The notes under the pieces are model-generated. The model was not told the origin of the DNA and did no database searches. It was given only the letters and a program-made list of their open reading frames with translations. Of a DNA stretch of 64,000 nt, positions 1 through 9,122 are shown piece by piece. The stretch comes from an uncultured Steroidobacter sp. (lineage in GTDB: Bacteria; Pseudomonadota; Gammaproteobacteria; Steroidobacterales; Steroidobacteraceae), in the NCBI GenBank assembly GCA_937864115.1, contig CALMII010000006.1, positions 1 through 64,000 on the forward strand, given 5' to 3'. The position numbers and the translations under genes are program-made. Every line of letters starts with the position of its first letter. Position 1 is the stretch's first letter.

Positions 1-702
1 AAATTCCCGCAACGGAATCGGCGTGATCGGCCGATGCGTGGCGGGCGCCCGCAGTACCGCAGGCCGCACCGCGCTCGTGGATGCAAACGTCGCGACGAGC
101 ATGCCCAGTGCGCCCCAGATCGCAAACTTCGTGTAGCCGTCCCGATTCAGCAGGCCAAGCTCGTATTCCGGCGTGCTCGCCAGGAACACGTAGTAGCCGA
201 GCCAGACATTCAGCAGGCCGAACAGCCACGCGAAAATGTTGCGGAAGTTCTGCAGGCTCGTGCGCTCGGCGAAATCCTCCGTCAGCTCGACGACGAGCGA
301 CTGGTGAGGCAGCCAGAACAGGCTCATCGATACGCGCGTCGCCGCCGCGAAGAACACCACCCAGGCGAACAGCACCGCCTGGCTCGCGTCGAGCGGCGGA
401 TGGAACACGCAGAAGAAGCAGATGGCGAGCGGGATGCCCGAGGCATACATGAACGGCAGGCGCCGGCCGAGCTTCGAGCGCAGGCCATCCGACCAGGTGC
501 CGATCACGGGATCGGCGATCGCATCGACCAGCAGCGTGACGAAGAGCGCGACACCGCACAGCACCGTACTGAGCCCGACGACCTGCTGATAGAAGAACAG
601 CAGGAAGACATTGAAGGTGTTGTTCTTGATGCCTTCCGCGCCCAGGCCCACGCCGTAGCCGAACTTGGTGAAGGTGCTGACTCTGTTGCCTGCGTCGGTC
701 AT
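1..702 (-). CDS. GPH-type cation:sugar symporter, MFS superfamily (C-terminus outside window)
   Basis: The reading frame starts at ATG 702 and runs off the left edge, so only about 233 N-terminal residues are visible. Several hydrophobic segments are present, and an early stretch reads ADPVIGTWSDGLRSKLGRR. That is the hallmark loop of glycoside-pentoside-hexuronide (GPH, MelB-like) cation symporters, with the conserved Asp and the basic GRR motif between helices 2 and 3. The family moves sugars or glycosides across the inner membrane with H+ or Na+. It lies downstream of two SDR genes on the same strand, so it may import the substrate they oxidise. Substrate cannot be read from the sequence. 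The family call is secure; the end is missing. Confidence 0.85.
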   Translation of the reverse strand, partial: MTDAGNRVSTFTKFGYGVGLGAEGIKNNTFNVFLLFFYQQVVGLSTVLCGVALFVTLLVDAIADPVIGTWSDGLRSKLGRRLPFMYASGIPLAICFFCVFHPPLDASQAVLFAWVVFFAAATRVSMSLFWLPHQSLVVELTEDFAERTSLQNFRNIFAWLFGLLNVWLGYYVFLASTPEYELGLLNRDGYTKFAIWGALGMLVATFASTSAVRPAVLRAPATHRPITPIPLREF

Positions 703-764
703 GCTTTTTTCTCTGTGTCTGTCCGGATTTTTCTGTTGCCTGCGAGCAGGGGAGGGGGCGGTCG

Positions 765-1556
765 CTACATCGCGCTCATCCCGCCATCCACCGCATAGAA
801 CGCGCCGGTCACGTACTTCGCATCGTCCGAGGCGAGAAACGCCACGACGGCGGCCACTTCTTCCGGCGCGCCGAAACGTCGCGCGGGCAATTGCGCTTCG
901 AAATTCTTGCGCAGTTGCTGCGCCGCGCCGGGGTCGGCGAGGTCCAGGAAGTCGCTCATCATGCGCGACTCGATGGCGCCAGGCGTCACGCAGTTCACGC
1001 GGACGCCTTTCTCCGACCATTCGATCGCTGCCGAGCGCGTCATGCCGACGACCGCATGCTTGCTCGCGACATAGGCCACCTGGCCTGCCGAGCCCTTGAT
1101 GCCGCAGATGCTCGACGTATTGATGATGCTGCCGCCACCCTGTTCGGCCATGACCGGAATGACGTACTTCATGCCGAGAAAAACGCCATTCAGATTGACG
1201 TTGATGATGGTGTTGAATTCTTCGAACGGCAGCTCGGGGATGAAGCGATACGCACCGTGTGCGCCGCCTTCGATGCCGGCGTTGTTGAAGAAGACGTGGA
1301 TGGCGCCGAACTCGCGCCGTGCCTGCTCGACGTACTGGCGCACTGCCGACTCGTCGGTGACGTCGGCTTCGAGCGCGAGAAACTGCGTGTCGCCGGGCAG
1401 CTTCGTCGCCAGCGTCTGCAGCGCCGCCTTGTTGCGATCGACGGCGACGATATGCGCACCGCGCGCGGCCATGAGTCGTGCGGTCGCAGTGCCGATGACG
1501 CCGCCGGCACCGGTGATGAGCGCGACTTTGTCGTCGAGCCTGATGTTGTCTTTCAT
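765..1556 (-). CDS. classical short-chain dehydrogenase/reductase (SDR)
   Basis: The protein has 263 residues with a Rossmann fold. It shows the cofactor motif TGAGGVIG (15-22), NNAG (91-94), a catalytic Ser near 148, and Tyr162/Lys166 in the YVASK motif. The C-terminus has the usual YVTGAFYAVDGG pattern. The start at 1556 is preferred over an upstream in-frame ATG at 1604 because a GGGGGA Shine-Dalgarno lies just before it and the Rossmann strand begins shortly after. Classical SDRs oxidise or reduce hydroxyl/keto groups with NAD(P)(H). The gene sits between a second SDR and a GPH symporter on the same strand, which suggests a small catabolic operon. The substrate is unknown. Confidence 0.9.
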   Translation of the reverse strand: MKDNIRLDDKVALITGAGGVIGTATARLMAARGAHIVAVDRNKAALQTLATKLPGDTQFLALEADVTDESAVRQYVEQARREFGAIHVFFNNAGIEGGAHGAYRFIPELPFEEFNTIINVNLNGVFLGMKYVIPVMAEQGGGSIINTSSICGIKGSAGQVAYVASKHAVVGMTRSAAIEWSEKGVRVNCVTPGAIESRMMSDFLDLADPGAAQQLRKNFEAQLPARRFGAPEEVAAVVAFLASDDAKYVTGAFYAVDGGMSAM

Positions 1557-1623
1557 GTAAATCCCCCGTTCTGTCCTTGCCCCGCGAAGCGGGGAAGGAC
1601 GCATGATTCAATCGTATTTCCCG

Positions 1624-2436
1624 TCAGCCCGCCGGCAGATGCAGCAGGTCGCTCAGGGTTTCCCCACCGTCCACCGGGATCAGCGCGCCGTGTATGAACC
1701 GGGACTCGTCCGATGCCAGGAACAGCGCGAGATCGGCGACATCATTGATCTCACCCCAGCGACCGAGCGGTATGACGTTGCGCACGGCGTCGCCGAATAC
1801 CGGATCGTCGACGGCGGCCCGCGACATGGACGTCTTCACGTACGTCGGACAGATCGCGTTGGCCCGGATCTGATGCTTCGCATACTCGACGGCCACGCAT
1901 TGCGTCAGCATGGCCTGTGCGGCCTTGGCCATGTTGTACGGCGCCTGCCCCTCGTGTGCGCGCAGCCCGGCGGTCGACACGATGTTGATGATGTTGCCGC
2001 CGCCGCCTTGCCTGAGGAACGCCTTCACGGCTTCCTGGCATCCGAACCACGCACCCTTGACCAGCACGGACCAGCAGGCGTTGACGTCGTCTTCGGTCAT
2101 CTCGTGAATGCGGACGCCGCCGCGATAGACGCCGGCATTGTTCACCATGATGTCCAGGCGCCCGTAACGTTCGGTCGCGGCGGCGACCAGCGCTGCGACG
2201 TCGCCTTGTCGGGTGACGTCGCACTTGACGAACGTGGCATCGCCGCCCGATTCGCCGATCAGCGCGGCCGTCGTCAGCTCAGGCCGCTCGTCGAAATTGC
2301 CTGCCGCCGTTTCTTCCTGCAGATCGCCGATGACGATGCGTGCGCCGTGGCGCGCGAACAGGACGGCCATGCCGCGGCCGAAGCCCGTGCTCGCCGCGGT
2401 GATGACGGCGACTTTTCCGGAGAGTCGTTGACTCAT
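1624..2436 (-). CDS. classical SDR family oxidoreductase
   Basis: This is a 270-residue SDR. Its nucleotide-binding loop is slightly divergent ([10 protein letters not shown], 13-22, where TGxxxGxG is usual). It also has NNAG near 105-108 and the YNMAK active-site motif with Tyr and Lys. The end reads IPVDGG, typical of the family. It is the first visible gene of the leftward set that continues with another SDR and a GPH transporter. It is transcribed away from the glyoxalase gene at 2535, so the 98-bp gap probably holds both promoters. It is related in fold but clearly not a recent duplicate of the neighbouring SDR. Substrate is not predictable. Confidence 0.88.
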   Translation of the reverse strand: MSQRLSGKVAVITAASTGFGRGMAVLFARHGARIVIGDLQEETAAGNFDERPELTTAALIGESGGDATFVKCDVTRQGDVAALVAAATERYGRLDIMVNNAGVYRGGVRIHEMTEDDVNACWSVLVKGAWFGCQEAVKAFLRQGGGGNIINIVSTAGLRAHEGQAPYNMAKAAQAMLTQCVAVEYAKHQIRANAICPTYVKTSMSRAAVDDPVFGDAVRNVIPLGRWGEINDVADLALFLASDESRFIHGALIPVDGGETLSDLLHLPAG

Positions 2437-2534
2437 GGTCGTTCTCGCGCTGCAGCCATTGCCGATGCGTGTTGCCGCGCGCGCCTCTCAAGGCGATGAT
2501 CGCAACGCTCCGCCCCCATTCGAGAGAGTATTGG

Positions 2535-3050
2535 ATGAGTCACACAAAAGCAGCCGCCGGCTACGTCATGAACCAGACCATGCTGCGCATCAAGGACCCG
2601 CAGCGCTCGGTCGCCTTCTATCAGGACGTGCTGGGCATGACCCTGCTGGATCGCTACGACTTCCCGGCGATGAAGTTCTCCCTGTACTTCATGGGTTATC
2701 CGCAAGGTCCGGTTCCCGCCGATCCGGCCGAGCGCGCCCAATGGGTGTTCGAACAGCCGGCGCTCATCGAGCTGACCCACAACTGGGGTACCGAGTCCGA
2801 TCCCAACGCCGCGTATCACAACGGTAATTCCGATCCGCGAGGCTTCGGGCACATCGGCATTTCAGTCCCTGACGTGCACGCTGCATGCAAGCGCTTCGAG
2901 AGTCTTGGCGTCGAATTCGTCAAGCGTCCCGACGACGGCTCGATGAAAGGTCTCGCGTTCATCAAAGACCCCGATAACTACTGGATCGAGATTCTGTCCG
3001 GGCACGGGCTGCGCGACATCATCATGGCGCATGCAACTCGCGGCACGTGA
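2535..3050 (+). CDS. gloA: lactoylglutathione lyase (glyoxalase I), zinc-type
   Basis: The protein has 171 residues. Glyoxalase I isomerises the hemithioacetal of methylglyoxal and glutathione to S-lactoylglutathione in the cytosol. The four metal ligands are visible: Gln14 ([10 protein letters not shown]), Glu79 ([10 protein letters not shown]), His106 ([10 protein letters not shown]) and Glu152 (YWIEI). The sequence closely follows the longer eukaryotic/zinc-dependent class, sharing blocks such as [15 protein letters not shown], rather than the short nickel-dependent E. coli type. The ATG at 2535 follows a GAGAGAG stretch and places the conserved N-terminus correctly; upstream in-frame starts would add unrelated residues. 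It is transcribed divergently from the SDR genes. Confidence 0.93.
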   Translation: MSHTKAAAGYVMNQTMLRIKDPQRSVAFYQDVLGMTLLDRYDFPAMKFSLYFMGYPQGPVPADPAERAQWVFEQPALIELTHNWGTESDPNAAYHNGNSDPRGFGHIGISVPDVHAACKRFESLGVEFVKRPDDGSMKGLAFIKDPDNYWIEILSGHGLRDIIMAHATRGT

Positions 3051-3080
3051 GATATGAAAAATACGAATCTCGGATAGCGA

Positions 3081-3518
3081 TCAAGTGGCAGCAATGCCGT
3101 TGTCGCGCATGCGCGCCAGCTCTTCCCATCCGAAGTAGCCCGTGAACGCCTCGTCCGAAAAGATCAGCAGCGGACCGAGGCAGATGAACAGGTACTCCGT
3201 GTCTTCGAGCGCCTTGGTCTCGCCGTGCAACATGCCATTGGGTTCGTAGACGTAGTCGCCGGCGTTCAGAATGCCGTCGCGCACCTGCAGCTTTCCCTTG
3301 AGGACGAAGGTGTGCGAGCCGCTCAAATGCTTGTGCTGGCCGGCGACGAAGCCTTTTTTCCAGCGAAACAGCACGGCCCATTGTCCCGACTCGTTGCCGA
3401 GGTAAAGAATCTTCAGCGATGCGCCCGGCTCGTACTCGATCCACTGTCCGTCGGTCGCTTTGACCAGCGCATCCTGAATCTCGCTGTTGAGGGGTTTGAT
3501 TTCTTGAGGCAGCGCCAT
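3081..3518 (-). CDS. cupin-domain protein (ChrR/dioxygenase-like)
   Basis: This is a 145-residue single-cupin protein. The metal-binding motif is visible as FVAGQHKHLSGSHTFVLKG, with two His and a further His, then GDYVYEPNGMLHGE supplying the second cupin motif His. Cupins with this spacing include acetylacetone-cleaving and other small-molecule dioxygenases as well as ChrR-like anti-sigma domains. No zinc-finger N-terminus is present, so an enzymatic role is more likely. The start follows a clear AGGAG. It is convergent with gloA (30 bp between stops). The function is only a family-level inference. Confidence 0.75.
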   Translation of the reverse strand: MALPQEIKPLNSEIQDALVKATDGQWIEYEPGASLKILYLGNESGQWAVLFRWKKGFVAGQHKHLSGSHTFVLKGKLQVRDGILNAGDYVYEPNGMLHGETKALEDTEYLFICLGPLLIFSDEAFTGYFGWEELARMRDNGIAAT

Positions 3519-3849
3519 GACGCATTCTCCTGTGTTGAGGGTTCAATGCGTCGCCATTAGATCGCGGCGACCGCCGAGCGTCCACCCGGTCAGCCGCGGC
3601 AGCTCGCGCCGTGTCGTGATGCCGAACGACGTTGCTGCGAGGTCCGCCGTGCGGGATGCGAACGCGCGCGTTTCGGTATCGACCGCAGCGTCGATATCAA
3701 TCCGGAAAAATTTTCATCGACCGGGGCGCCGCAGCCGTTCCGGATGAGCTATATAGGTTTGGGCTGAGGGGGATCCGAACGCTCATATCGAATATCGCAA
3801 GACCGTCCGGTCATTGCGGCGATCCCCGCAGCGACAACGAGGGGAATTC
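3519..3849. other. divergent intergenic region between cupin gene and PQQ dehydrogenase gene
   Basis: These 331 bp separate two divergent genes and should hold both promoters. I see an A/T-richer patch around 3700-3760 including a TATATA hexamer (3750-3755) that could be a -10 for the rightward gene, but no convincing -35. A GAGGGGAA ribosome site lies directly before ATG 3850. No coding potential was recognised. Confidence 0.4.
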
Positions 3850-6216
3850 ATGCAAGCAGAAATCCGGCGTCGGCCGCCCTATGTCTTTGCCGCGATCCTC
3901 GTGGTGATCGCAGCTGCCTACCTGTACGGCGGCATCAAGCTCATCGCGGTCGGCGGATCGTTCTACTACGCGCTGGCCGGTGCGACGATCGCCTGGTGCG
4001 CGCAGCTGCTGTTCAAGCGCAATCGACTGGCTTCGCGCGTTTACGGCGGCTTTCTCGTCGCCACGCTGCTGTGGGCGTTCTGGGAAGTCGGCGCGAACGC
4101 CTGGGCGTTGATGCCGCGCGTGCTGTTTCCGTTCGTCGTCGGTCTCTGGTTCCTGACGCCGTGGCTCCGCCGCAGTCTGTATTCGCCGGTGACGCCGCCG
4201 CCGCTGTTCGGCAATCCCAGGCTCGTCGGCACCGTTGCCGTCGTCGCAGTGGCGATCATCGCCGGGCTCGCCTGGTCTGCACGGACGCCGGTACGCGCGA
4301 TGCCGCAACGCGCTGTCGCGACGACGCCGGCGCCGGCCGATGCGTCGATTCCCGACGGTGAATGGCCGCAGTACGGACGCACGACGCATGCCACGCGCTA
4401 TGCGCGTCTCGATCAGATCACGCCGCAGAACGTCGGCAAGCTCGAAAAACTCTGGCACAAGCGCACGAACCGGCCGAACGTGTTCAAGGCGACGCCGATT
4501 CAGGTCGGCGACCTGCTGTACATCTGCACCGCGTTCAACTTCGTGCAGGCGCTCGATGCGGAGTCCGGCGATCTCGTCTGGGAATTCGACTCGAAGAGCA
4601 CCGCGTCCGACCGCGGCTTCACGTACAACTGCCGCGGCGTGAGCTATTTCAAGACGCCGCCCGAACACACGGGCGATTGTCCCGAGCGCATCATCATGGG
4701 CACGACCGACGCCCGCGTGTTCGCGCTGGACGCGAAGACCGGTGCGCGCTGCCAGAGCTTCGGCAACGACGGCGAGATCAGCCTGCTGCCCGGCATGGGC
4801 GAGGTGAAACCCGGCTTCTACTACGTGACGTCGCCGCTCACGATTGCGCGCGGACTCGCGATCGTCGGCGGCTGGGTCATGGACAACGTCGAAGTGAACG
4901 AGCCTTCCGGCGTCATTCGCGCCTTCGACGCGACGACCGGCAAGTTCGTGTGGGCCTGGGACATGGGCCGTCCCGGCGTGAACACCGAACCGCCGGAAGG
5001 GGAGTGGTACACGCGCGGCACGCCGAACATGTGGAGCATGTCGAGCTACGACGACAATCTCGGTCTCGTCTACGTGCCGCTCGGCAACGCGACGCCCGAC
5101 TACTTCGGCGCCCATCGCACGCCCGAGATGGAGAAATACACGAGCGCGCTCGTGGCGCTGGACGTCACGAACGGTGACGTGCGCTGGTCGTTCCAGACCG
5201 TCCATCACGACATCTGGGACTACGACGTGCCTTCGCAGCCGGCGCTCGTGGACCTTCCGCAGAATGATGGCAGCGTGATTCCCGCGGTGGCGCAGGCGAC
5301 GAAGCGCGGCGAGATCTTCCTGCTCGACCGCCGCGACGGCAAACCGATCGCCGATGTGGAAGAGCGGCCGGTGCCGCAAGGGGCGGTGCCGGAGGATTTC
5401 ACGGCGCCGACGCAGCCGTTCTCGGTCGGGATGCCGCACTTCCGCGACGACTGGTCCGAGGCGACGATGTGGGGCATCACGCCCTTCGACCAGATGTGGT
5501 GTCGCATCGAATTCAAAAAGCTGCGTTACGAAGGTCATTTCACGCCACCTTCGACCCAGGGCACGCTGCAGTTCCCGGGCAATGCGGGTGGTTTCAACTG
5601 GGGCAGCGTCGCGATCGACGAAGACCGGCAACTGCTCGTCGCGCATCCGCTGATCATGGGCAATCGCCTGCAGCTGCATCCGCGCGCGGAGATCAAGGAA
5701 GGCATGCGCGTGAGTTCGCAGACGGGAACACCCTACGGCATGACGACGGTACCGTTTCTGTCGCCGCTCAACGTGCCCTGCAATCAGCCTCCGTATGGCC
5801 GGCTCGCGGTCATCGACCTGCAGACGCGCGAGCTGCTGTGGAATCGTTCCATCGGCACGACGAACGAGATCGGCCCGTGGGGCACGCGCTTTCGCATCCC
5901 GCTGCCGATGGGGGTGCCGCTGCAGGCCGGCGCCGTCGTCACGAAGGGCGGCCTGATCTTCATCGGCGGCACGATGGATCGCTATTTCCGTGCGTTCGAT
6001 GTCACGACGGGCGAGGAGTTGTGGCGCGACTATCTGCCGGCGAGCGCCCAGGCATCGCCGATGACTTATGTGTCGCCGAAGACGAAGCGTCAGATCGTCG
6101 TCATCACGGTTCCGAACGAGCAGCGCGCGTTCGGACGTCGCGCCGCCGGTACGCCGACGGGGCCGACAGATTCGGCGGGCGGGCACATCATTGCCTACGC
6201 GTTGCCGAGCGAGTGA
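3850..6216 (+). CDS. membrane-bound PQQ-dependent dehydrogenase, glucose dehydrogenase family
   Basis: The protein has 788 residues, close to E. coli Gcd (796). The first about 150 residues form five hydrophobic helices, and the rest is a periplasmic PQQ beta-propeller beginning DGEWPQYGRTTHATRYARL. Propeller blades with repeated LDAxxG / TGxxxW motifs run to the end, and the HHDIWDYDVPSQPALVDL and TKRGEIFLLDRRDG blocks correspond to the active-site Asp and Lys regions. Such enzymes oxidise aldoses or polyols in the periplasm and pass electrons to ubiquinone. PQQ genes are not in the window. The start ATG follows GAGGGGAA. A substrate other than glucose is possible. Confidence 0.92.
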   Translation: MQAEIRRRPPYVFAAILVVIAAAYLYGGIKLIAVGGSFYYALAGATIAWCAQLLFKRNRLASRVYGGFLVATLLWAFWEVGANAWALMPRVLFPFVVGLWFLTPWLRRSLYSPVTPPPLFGNPRLVGTVAVVAVAIIAGLAWSARTPVRAMPQRAVATTPAPADASIPDGEWPQYGRTTHATRYARLDQITPQNVGKLEKLWHKRTNRPNVFKATPIQVGDLLYICTAFNFVQALDAESGDLVWEFDSKSTASDRGFTYNCRGVSYFKTPPEHTGDCPERIIMGTTDARVFALDAKTGARCQSFGNDGEISLLPGMGEVKPGFYYVTSPLTIARGLAIVGGWVMDNVEVNEPSGVIRAFDATTGKFVWAWDMGRPGVNTEPPEGEWYTRGTPNMWSMSSYDDNLGLVYVPLGNATPDYFGAHRTPEMEKYTSALVALDVTNGDVRWSFQTVHHDIWDYDVPSQPALVDLPQNDGSVIPAVAQATKRGEIFLLDRRDGKPIADVEERPVPQGAVPEDFTAPTQPFSVGMPHFRDDWSEATMWGITPFDQMWCRIEFKKLRYEGHFTPPSTQGTLQFPGNAGGFNWGSVAIDEDRQLLVAHPLIMGNRLQLHPRAEIKEGMRVSSQTGTPYGMTTVPFLSPLNVPCNQPPYGRLAVIDLQTRELLWNRSIGTTNEIGPWGTRFRIPLPMGVPLQAGAVVTKGGLIFIGGTMDRYFRAFDVTTGEELWRDYLPASAQASPMTYVSPKTKRQIVVITVPNEQRAFGRRAAGTPTGPTDSAGGHIIAYALPSE

Positions 6217-6280
6217 CGTCGCCGCCGGTACATGGCCGCACGTCGCGACAAGGGACTTTTTTCTTCGGGAGGATCAGAGA

Positions 6281-6691
6281 GTGGTGGAACGACAGATACG
6301 CCTCGACTACGTGTGCCTCAACGTGCCTGACGTCGAACGCGCGTGCGGCTTCTACGTCGATCTGCTCGGCATGAGCCGGCAAGGATTCATCGATCTCGGC
6401 AACGGCGTCACCGAGACGCTGCTCGGCTACGCGCCCGTGGGCAAGGAGCCGGGCGCGGGAATCCTCCTCATGCACGATGCCAAGCGCGACAAGCCCTATG
6501 AGCGCGGCAGTGCATTCAGCCGCATCCTCTTCAATGTCACGGACATCGCGGGGATGATCGAGAAGCTGCAGGCGGCCGGTGTCCGTATCGTCACGCCGCC
6601 CACGGTGGCCGAATCCCAGAACCTGGTGTACGCGCTCGTGAAGGATCCGGACGGATTTCTGGTCGAACTGCTCGAGCTGCGGCGGCGCTGA
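6281..6691 (+). CDS. VOC (glyoxalase/bleomycin-resistance fold) protein
   Basis: This is a 136-residue two-module VOC protein. The first module starts RLDYVCLNVPDVERACGFYVDLLGM; the second ends VKDPDGFLVELLEL, whose final Glu is a usual metal ligand. The start is GTG 6281 (or the adjacent GTG 6284), chosen because GGGAGG lies 8 nt upstream; no ATG fits. VOC proteins include lyases, dioxygenases and isomerases, and the sequence does not decide among them. It lies 64 bp downstream of the PQQ dehydrogenase on the same strand, so co-transcription is likely. Confidence 0.85.
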   Translation: MVERQIRLDYVCLNVPDVERACGFYVDLLGMSRQGFIDLGNGVTETLLGYAPVGKEPGAGILLMHDAKRDKPYERGSAFSRILFNVTDIAGMIEKLQAAGVRIVTPPTVAESQNLVYALVKDPDGFLVELLELRRR

Positions 6692-6706
6692 ATCGCGCCG
6701 CAGTCC

Positions 6707-7552
6707 TTACCTTGGCAGTTCCTGCGAGAACTGCGCCGGACGCGGATTGATCGAGCCGTGCGTCGTGCCTTCGATCATGCCGAGCGTGTGCCAGACCTGG
6801 AATCCAAGCAGCGCGAGCAAGGCGGGCGATGCCTGTGCGAGCACCTCCGGCGAGGTCGATAGCGAGAAGTTCTCCTGCTGGCGCAGGAACGCGCGGCAGT
6901 AGTAGGTGAACATCGCGTAGCGCGACTCGCCCGTCACGTTCGCGCCGGTGCCGTGCCACAAACGTCCATCGAAGATCAGCGCGGTGCCGGCGGGGCCCGT
7001 GGCAGCGACCGTCGTCAACGGCTCATCGGCACGGGGAAGTCGTCCCCAGCGATGACTGCCCGGGATCACGCGGGTCGCGCCGTTCTCCTCGGTGAAATCG
7101 ACGAGCATCCAGGCGACGTCGCAAACCATCGGATAGGGCGTTTCCACCGGGATGTAGTTCTGGTCGGAGTGGATCGCCATGGGCCTGCCGCCCTGGCGTG
7201 CGATGTTCGCGGTCATCGACGACAGCAGGATGTCCGGTCCCAGCACGTGCCGCACGAGATCGAGCATGCGGCCCGACGTGGCGACGCGGCGAAAGATCTC
7301 GCCCTTGTTGATCAGATTCCAGACCCGCTGATTCGGCGCACCCGCGGTGGGGCCGGTGGGGCTCGCGCCATCGTGATAGGAGCATCCTGCCGCCTTTTCC
7401 GCGTCCGCCTGCTCCGACAGACGCGCGCGGGCCGACTGCAGCTCTTCGGGCGACAGCGCGTCGGCGAGGCGCGCGAGCCCATACTCGTCGAGATGGCGTT
7501 TCGCTTCGTCCGGATCGCGGGTAAGGGGCGGCAGCTGCAACGTACTGTTCAT
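6707..7552 (-). CDS. phytanoyl-CoA dioxygenase (PhyH) family Fe(II)/2-oxoglutarate oxygenase
   Basis: The protein has 281 residues. The iron-binding triad is visible as His128-x-Asp130 (AIHSDQNYIP) and His200 (GRLWHGTGAN), with Arg211 positioned to bind 2-oxoglutarate. The NGATRVIPGSHRWG loop is characteristic of the PhyH family. Members hydroxylate lipids, secondary metabolites or halogenated compounds in the cytosol. It is convergent with the VOC gene and sits 25 bp upstream of a secreted hydrolase gene on the same strand. The true substrate is unknown. Confidence 0.9.
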   Translation of the reverse strand: MNSTLQLPPLTRDPDEAKRHLDEYGLARLADALSPEELQSARARLSEQADAEKAAGCSYHDGASPTGPTAGAPNQRVWNLINKGEIFRRVATSGRMLDLVRHVLGPDILLSSMTANIARQGGRPMAIHSDQNYIPVETPYPMVCDVAWMLVDFTEENGATRVIPGSHRWGRLPRADEPLTTVAATGPAGTALIFDGRLWHGTGANVTGESRYAMFTYYCRAFLRQQENFSLSTSPEVLAQASPALLALLGFQVWHTLGMIEGTTHGSINPRPAQFSQELPR

Positions 7553-7577
7553 GACAGGAACCTCGGGTAACGCAGCT

Positions 7578-8483
7578 TCACTCGTACACCTTTGCGAGTG
7601 CCTGGTCGAGCGTCGTCGCGAATTTTTCCGGCTGGTCGAACATGACGAAGTGACGGGCCGGCGACACGGACAACACCTCGAGCTTTTCGACGCCGCTGAG
7701 CAGCATGCGGTAGTAGTGAGTCTTCATGGCCTCGTCGACATTCATCGCGGCGAAGTCCGGGGCATGGAAGGGCGAGATCTCGACCACGGGCACCTTGATC
7801 GAGGCGAGCTTCGGGCGCAGGTCCAGCAGCAGTAGCTGGGCTGCGAAGTCGGCCACGGCTTTCGGATCGCTGCGGCTGGAGAGTTCGGCGATCTTCGTCG
7901 CCGTCGCTTCGTCGATCGCGCCTACGTGCTTCATGTAGATCTGCTGGTACGCGACGAACTGTTCGGGCGTCTGACTTTCGAGTTGCGCACGTGCGCCCTG
8001 GGCGAGGACGCTGCGATCCGGGCCGATATGCTCGGTACCGGGGAAAACCGGCAGTCCATCGACAGCGATGACGCCGGCAATCAGGCCGGAATGTTCGGTC
8101 GCGAAGGCCATGCCCAGTGTGCCGCCCATGCTGTGCCCGATGAGCACGGGTCGTTCGAGATGCCTGTCGCCGATGAGCTTGCGCAGATCCTGTGCGAGAG
8201 AGTCGAGCGTGGTGCCGGCAATCGCCGGACGTCCGTCGAAGCCCGGCACCGACACCACGTACACCGTGTACGTCCTGGCGAGGCGTTCGGCATCGCTCTG
8301 CCACGCCCAAGTGCCGCTCGCGAGGCCAGGGATGAAAATCAGCGGCGGGCCTTTCGTGCTCCGTTGTTCGACGCGCAAGGCGCCGGAGTCGAAGGACGCT
8401 ACGGCGGACTCCTCGCTGGCGGAGAGTGCCGGCGTGAAGAAGGCGAGGGCGCAGGCGACGCCCGCAAGAATCGCGGCTCTCAT
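7578..8483 (-). CDS. exported alpha/beta-hydrolase
   Basis: The protein has 301 residues with a clear Sec signal (hydrophobic 3-20, likely cleavage after LSA). The nucleophile elbow is GHSMGG with Ser118, and the C-terminal ARHFVMFDQP motif near 278 supplies the catalytic His. An oxyanion-hole motif IFIPGLASG precedes them. The fold covers esterases and lactonases acting in the periplasm. It lies between a PhyH gene and a short HTH regulator gene, all leftward; the HTH gene ends 4 bp before this start, so the three leftward genes from 9061 may form one transcript. Confidence 0.88.
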   Translation of the reverse strand: MRAAILAGVACALAFFTPALSASEESAVASFDSGALRVEQRSTKGPPLIFIPGLASGTWAWQSDAERLARTYTVYVVSVPGFDGRPAIAGTTLDSLAQDLRKLIGDRHLERPVLIGHSMGGTLGMAFATEHSGLIAGVIAVDGLPVFPGTEHIGPDRSVLAQGARAQLESQTPEQFVAYQQIYMKHVGAIDEATATKIAELSSRSDPKAVADFAAQLLLLDLRPKLASIKVPVVEISPFHAPDFAAMNVDEAMKTHYYRMLLSGVEKLEVLSVSPARHFVMFDQPEKFATTLDQALAKVYE

Positions 8484-8486
8484 GGG

Positions 8487-8678
8487 TTACTCCGTCAGAA
8501 AGATTTTTTCGATCGGCTTGCCGAACAGCTTCGCGATGGCGAAGGCGAGCGGCAGGCTGGGGTCGTAGCGTCCCGTCTCTATTGCGTTGATGGTCTGGCG
8601 CGAGACTTCCAGCCTGTCGGCCAGATCGCCCTGACTCCAGCCGCGGGCGGCGCGCAGATCGCGCACCAGGTTTTTCAT
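8487..8678 (-). CDS. small XRE-family HTH transcriptional regulator
   Basis: This is a 63-residue protein that is almost only a helix-turn-helix: MKNLVRDLRAARGWSQGDLA then DRLEVSRQTINAIETGRYDP. This matches compact YozG/Cro-like XRE regulators, which bind short palindromes as dimers. Its ATG overlaps the stop of the preceding membrane-protein gene (ATGA), so the two are translationally coupled. Such pairs usually autoregulate, and two matching palindromes lie in the promoter at 9083-9140. No ligand domain is present. Confidence 0.9.
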   Translation of the reverse strand: MKNLVRDLRAARGWSQGDLADRLEVSRQTINAIETGRYDPSLPLAFAIAKLFGKPIEKIFLTE

Positions 8679-9061
8679 CGCGACACCAGGCAACGCCACA
8701 CCGTCGCCAGCATCCACGTTGCGCCCATCACGCCCCACACCCAGAACATGCTGAGCTTCGGGAAGCCCGCCGATTCGAGGAAGCCATAGGTCATGGCGAG
8801 GCCGGCGGTCACGGCGCCGGCAACGGCGAAACTCTCGAGACTGCGCAGACGCATGAACTCGTCCATGCGCTGGAAATGCCGGGCAATGGCCCACACGGCA
8901 AGCATCACGGGGATGACAGGGATGATCAGCAGCGCAGTGCGCAAGGTGCCGGGATCCATGGACTTGGCGAGACGGAGGGAGACGAACAGAGCGCCCAGAT
9001 AGATCGCCAGGCTGGCGCCCAGTTCGAGGCGGTATTTGCGGGTGGCTTCCTGTTCGAGCAT
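8675..9061 (-). CDS. four-helix inner-membrane protein paired with HTH regulator
   Basis: The protein has 128 residues with four hydrophobic segments: about 14-32 (GASLAIYLGALFVSLRL), 43-62, 78-95 and 104-124. No signal peptide or enzymatic motif is visible. It is the first gene of the leftward transcript and overlaps the HTH gene by 4 nt. Small membrane proteins in this arrangement are common next to YozG-like regulators, and their role is not established. It may modulate the regulator or sense membrane stress; this is inference. Confidence 0.8.
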   Translation of the reverse strand: MLEQEATRKYRLELGASLAIYLGALFVSLRLAKSMDPGTLRTALLIIPVIPVMLAVWAIARHFQRMDEFMRLRSLESFAVAGAVTAGLAMTYGFLESAGFPKLSMFWVWGVMGATWMLATVWRCLVSR

Positions 9062-9082
9062 TGCGGTTCTCCGTGCGGGGGT

Positions 9083-9102
9083 CTGTAAAGCGTCCTTTAC
9101 AG
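9083..9102. promoter_or_regulatory. operator-like palindrome 1 upstream of HTH/membrane pair
   Basis: A perfect 8-bp inverted repeat with a 4-bp centre (CTGTAAAG / CTTTACAG) lies 22 bp before the membrane-protein start. It touches the inner edge of a candidate -10 (TACCCT on the minus strand, 9106-9101). It matches the second palindrome at 9123-9140 in 15 of 18 positions, so it is probably a binding site for the adjacent XRE protein. Confidence 0.7.
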
Positions 9103-9122
9103 GGTACTCGCGAAGAACCGCT

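Noticed and set aside
3811..6186. 791-codon open frame antisense to the PQQ dehydrogenase gene
   Set aside because: It is Arg/His/Ala-rich with no domain pattern, and the opposite strand encodes a clear quinoprotein. It is a GC-skewed shadow frame.
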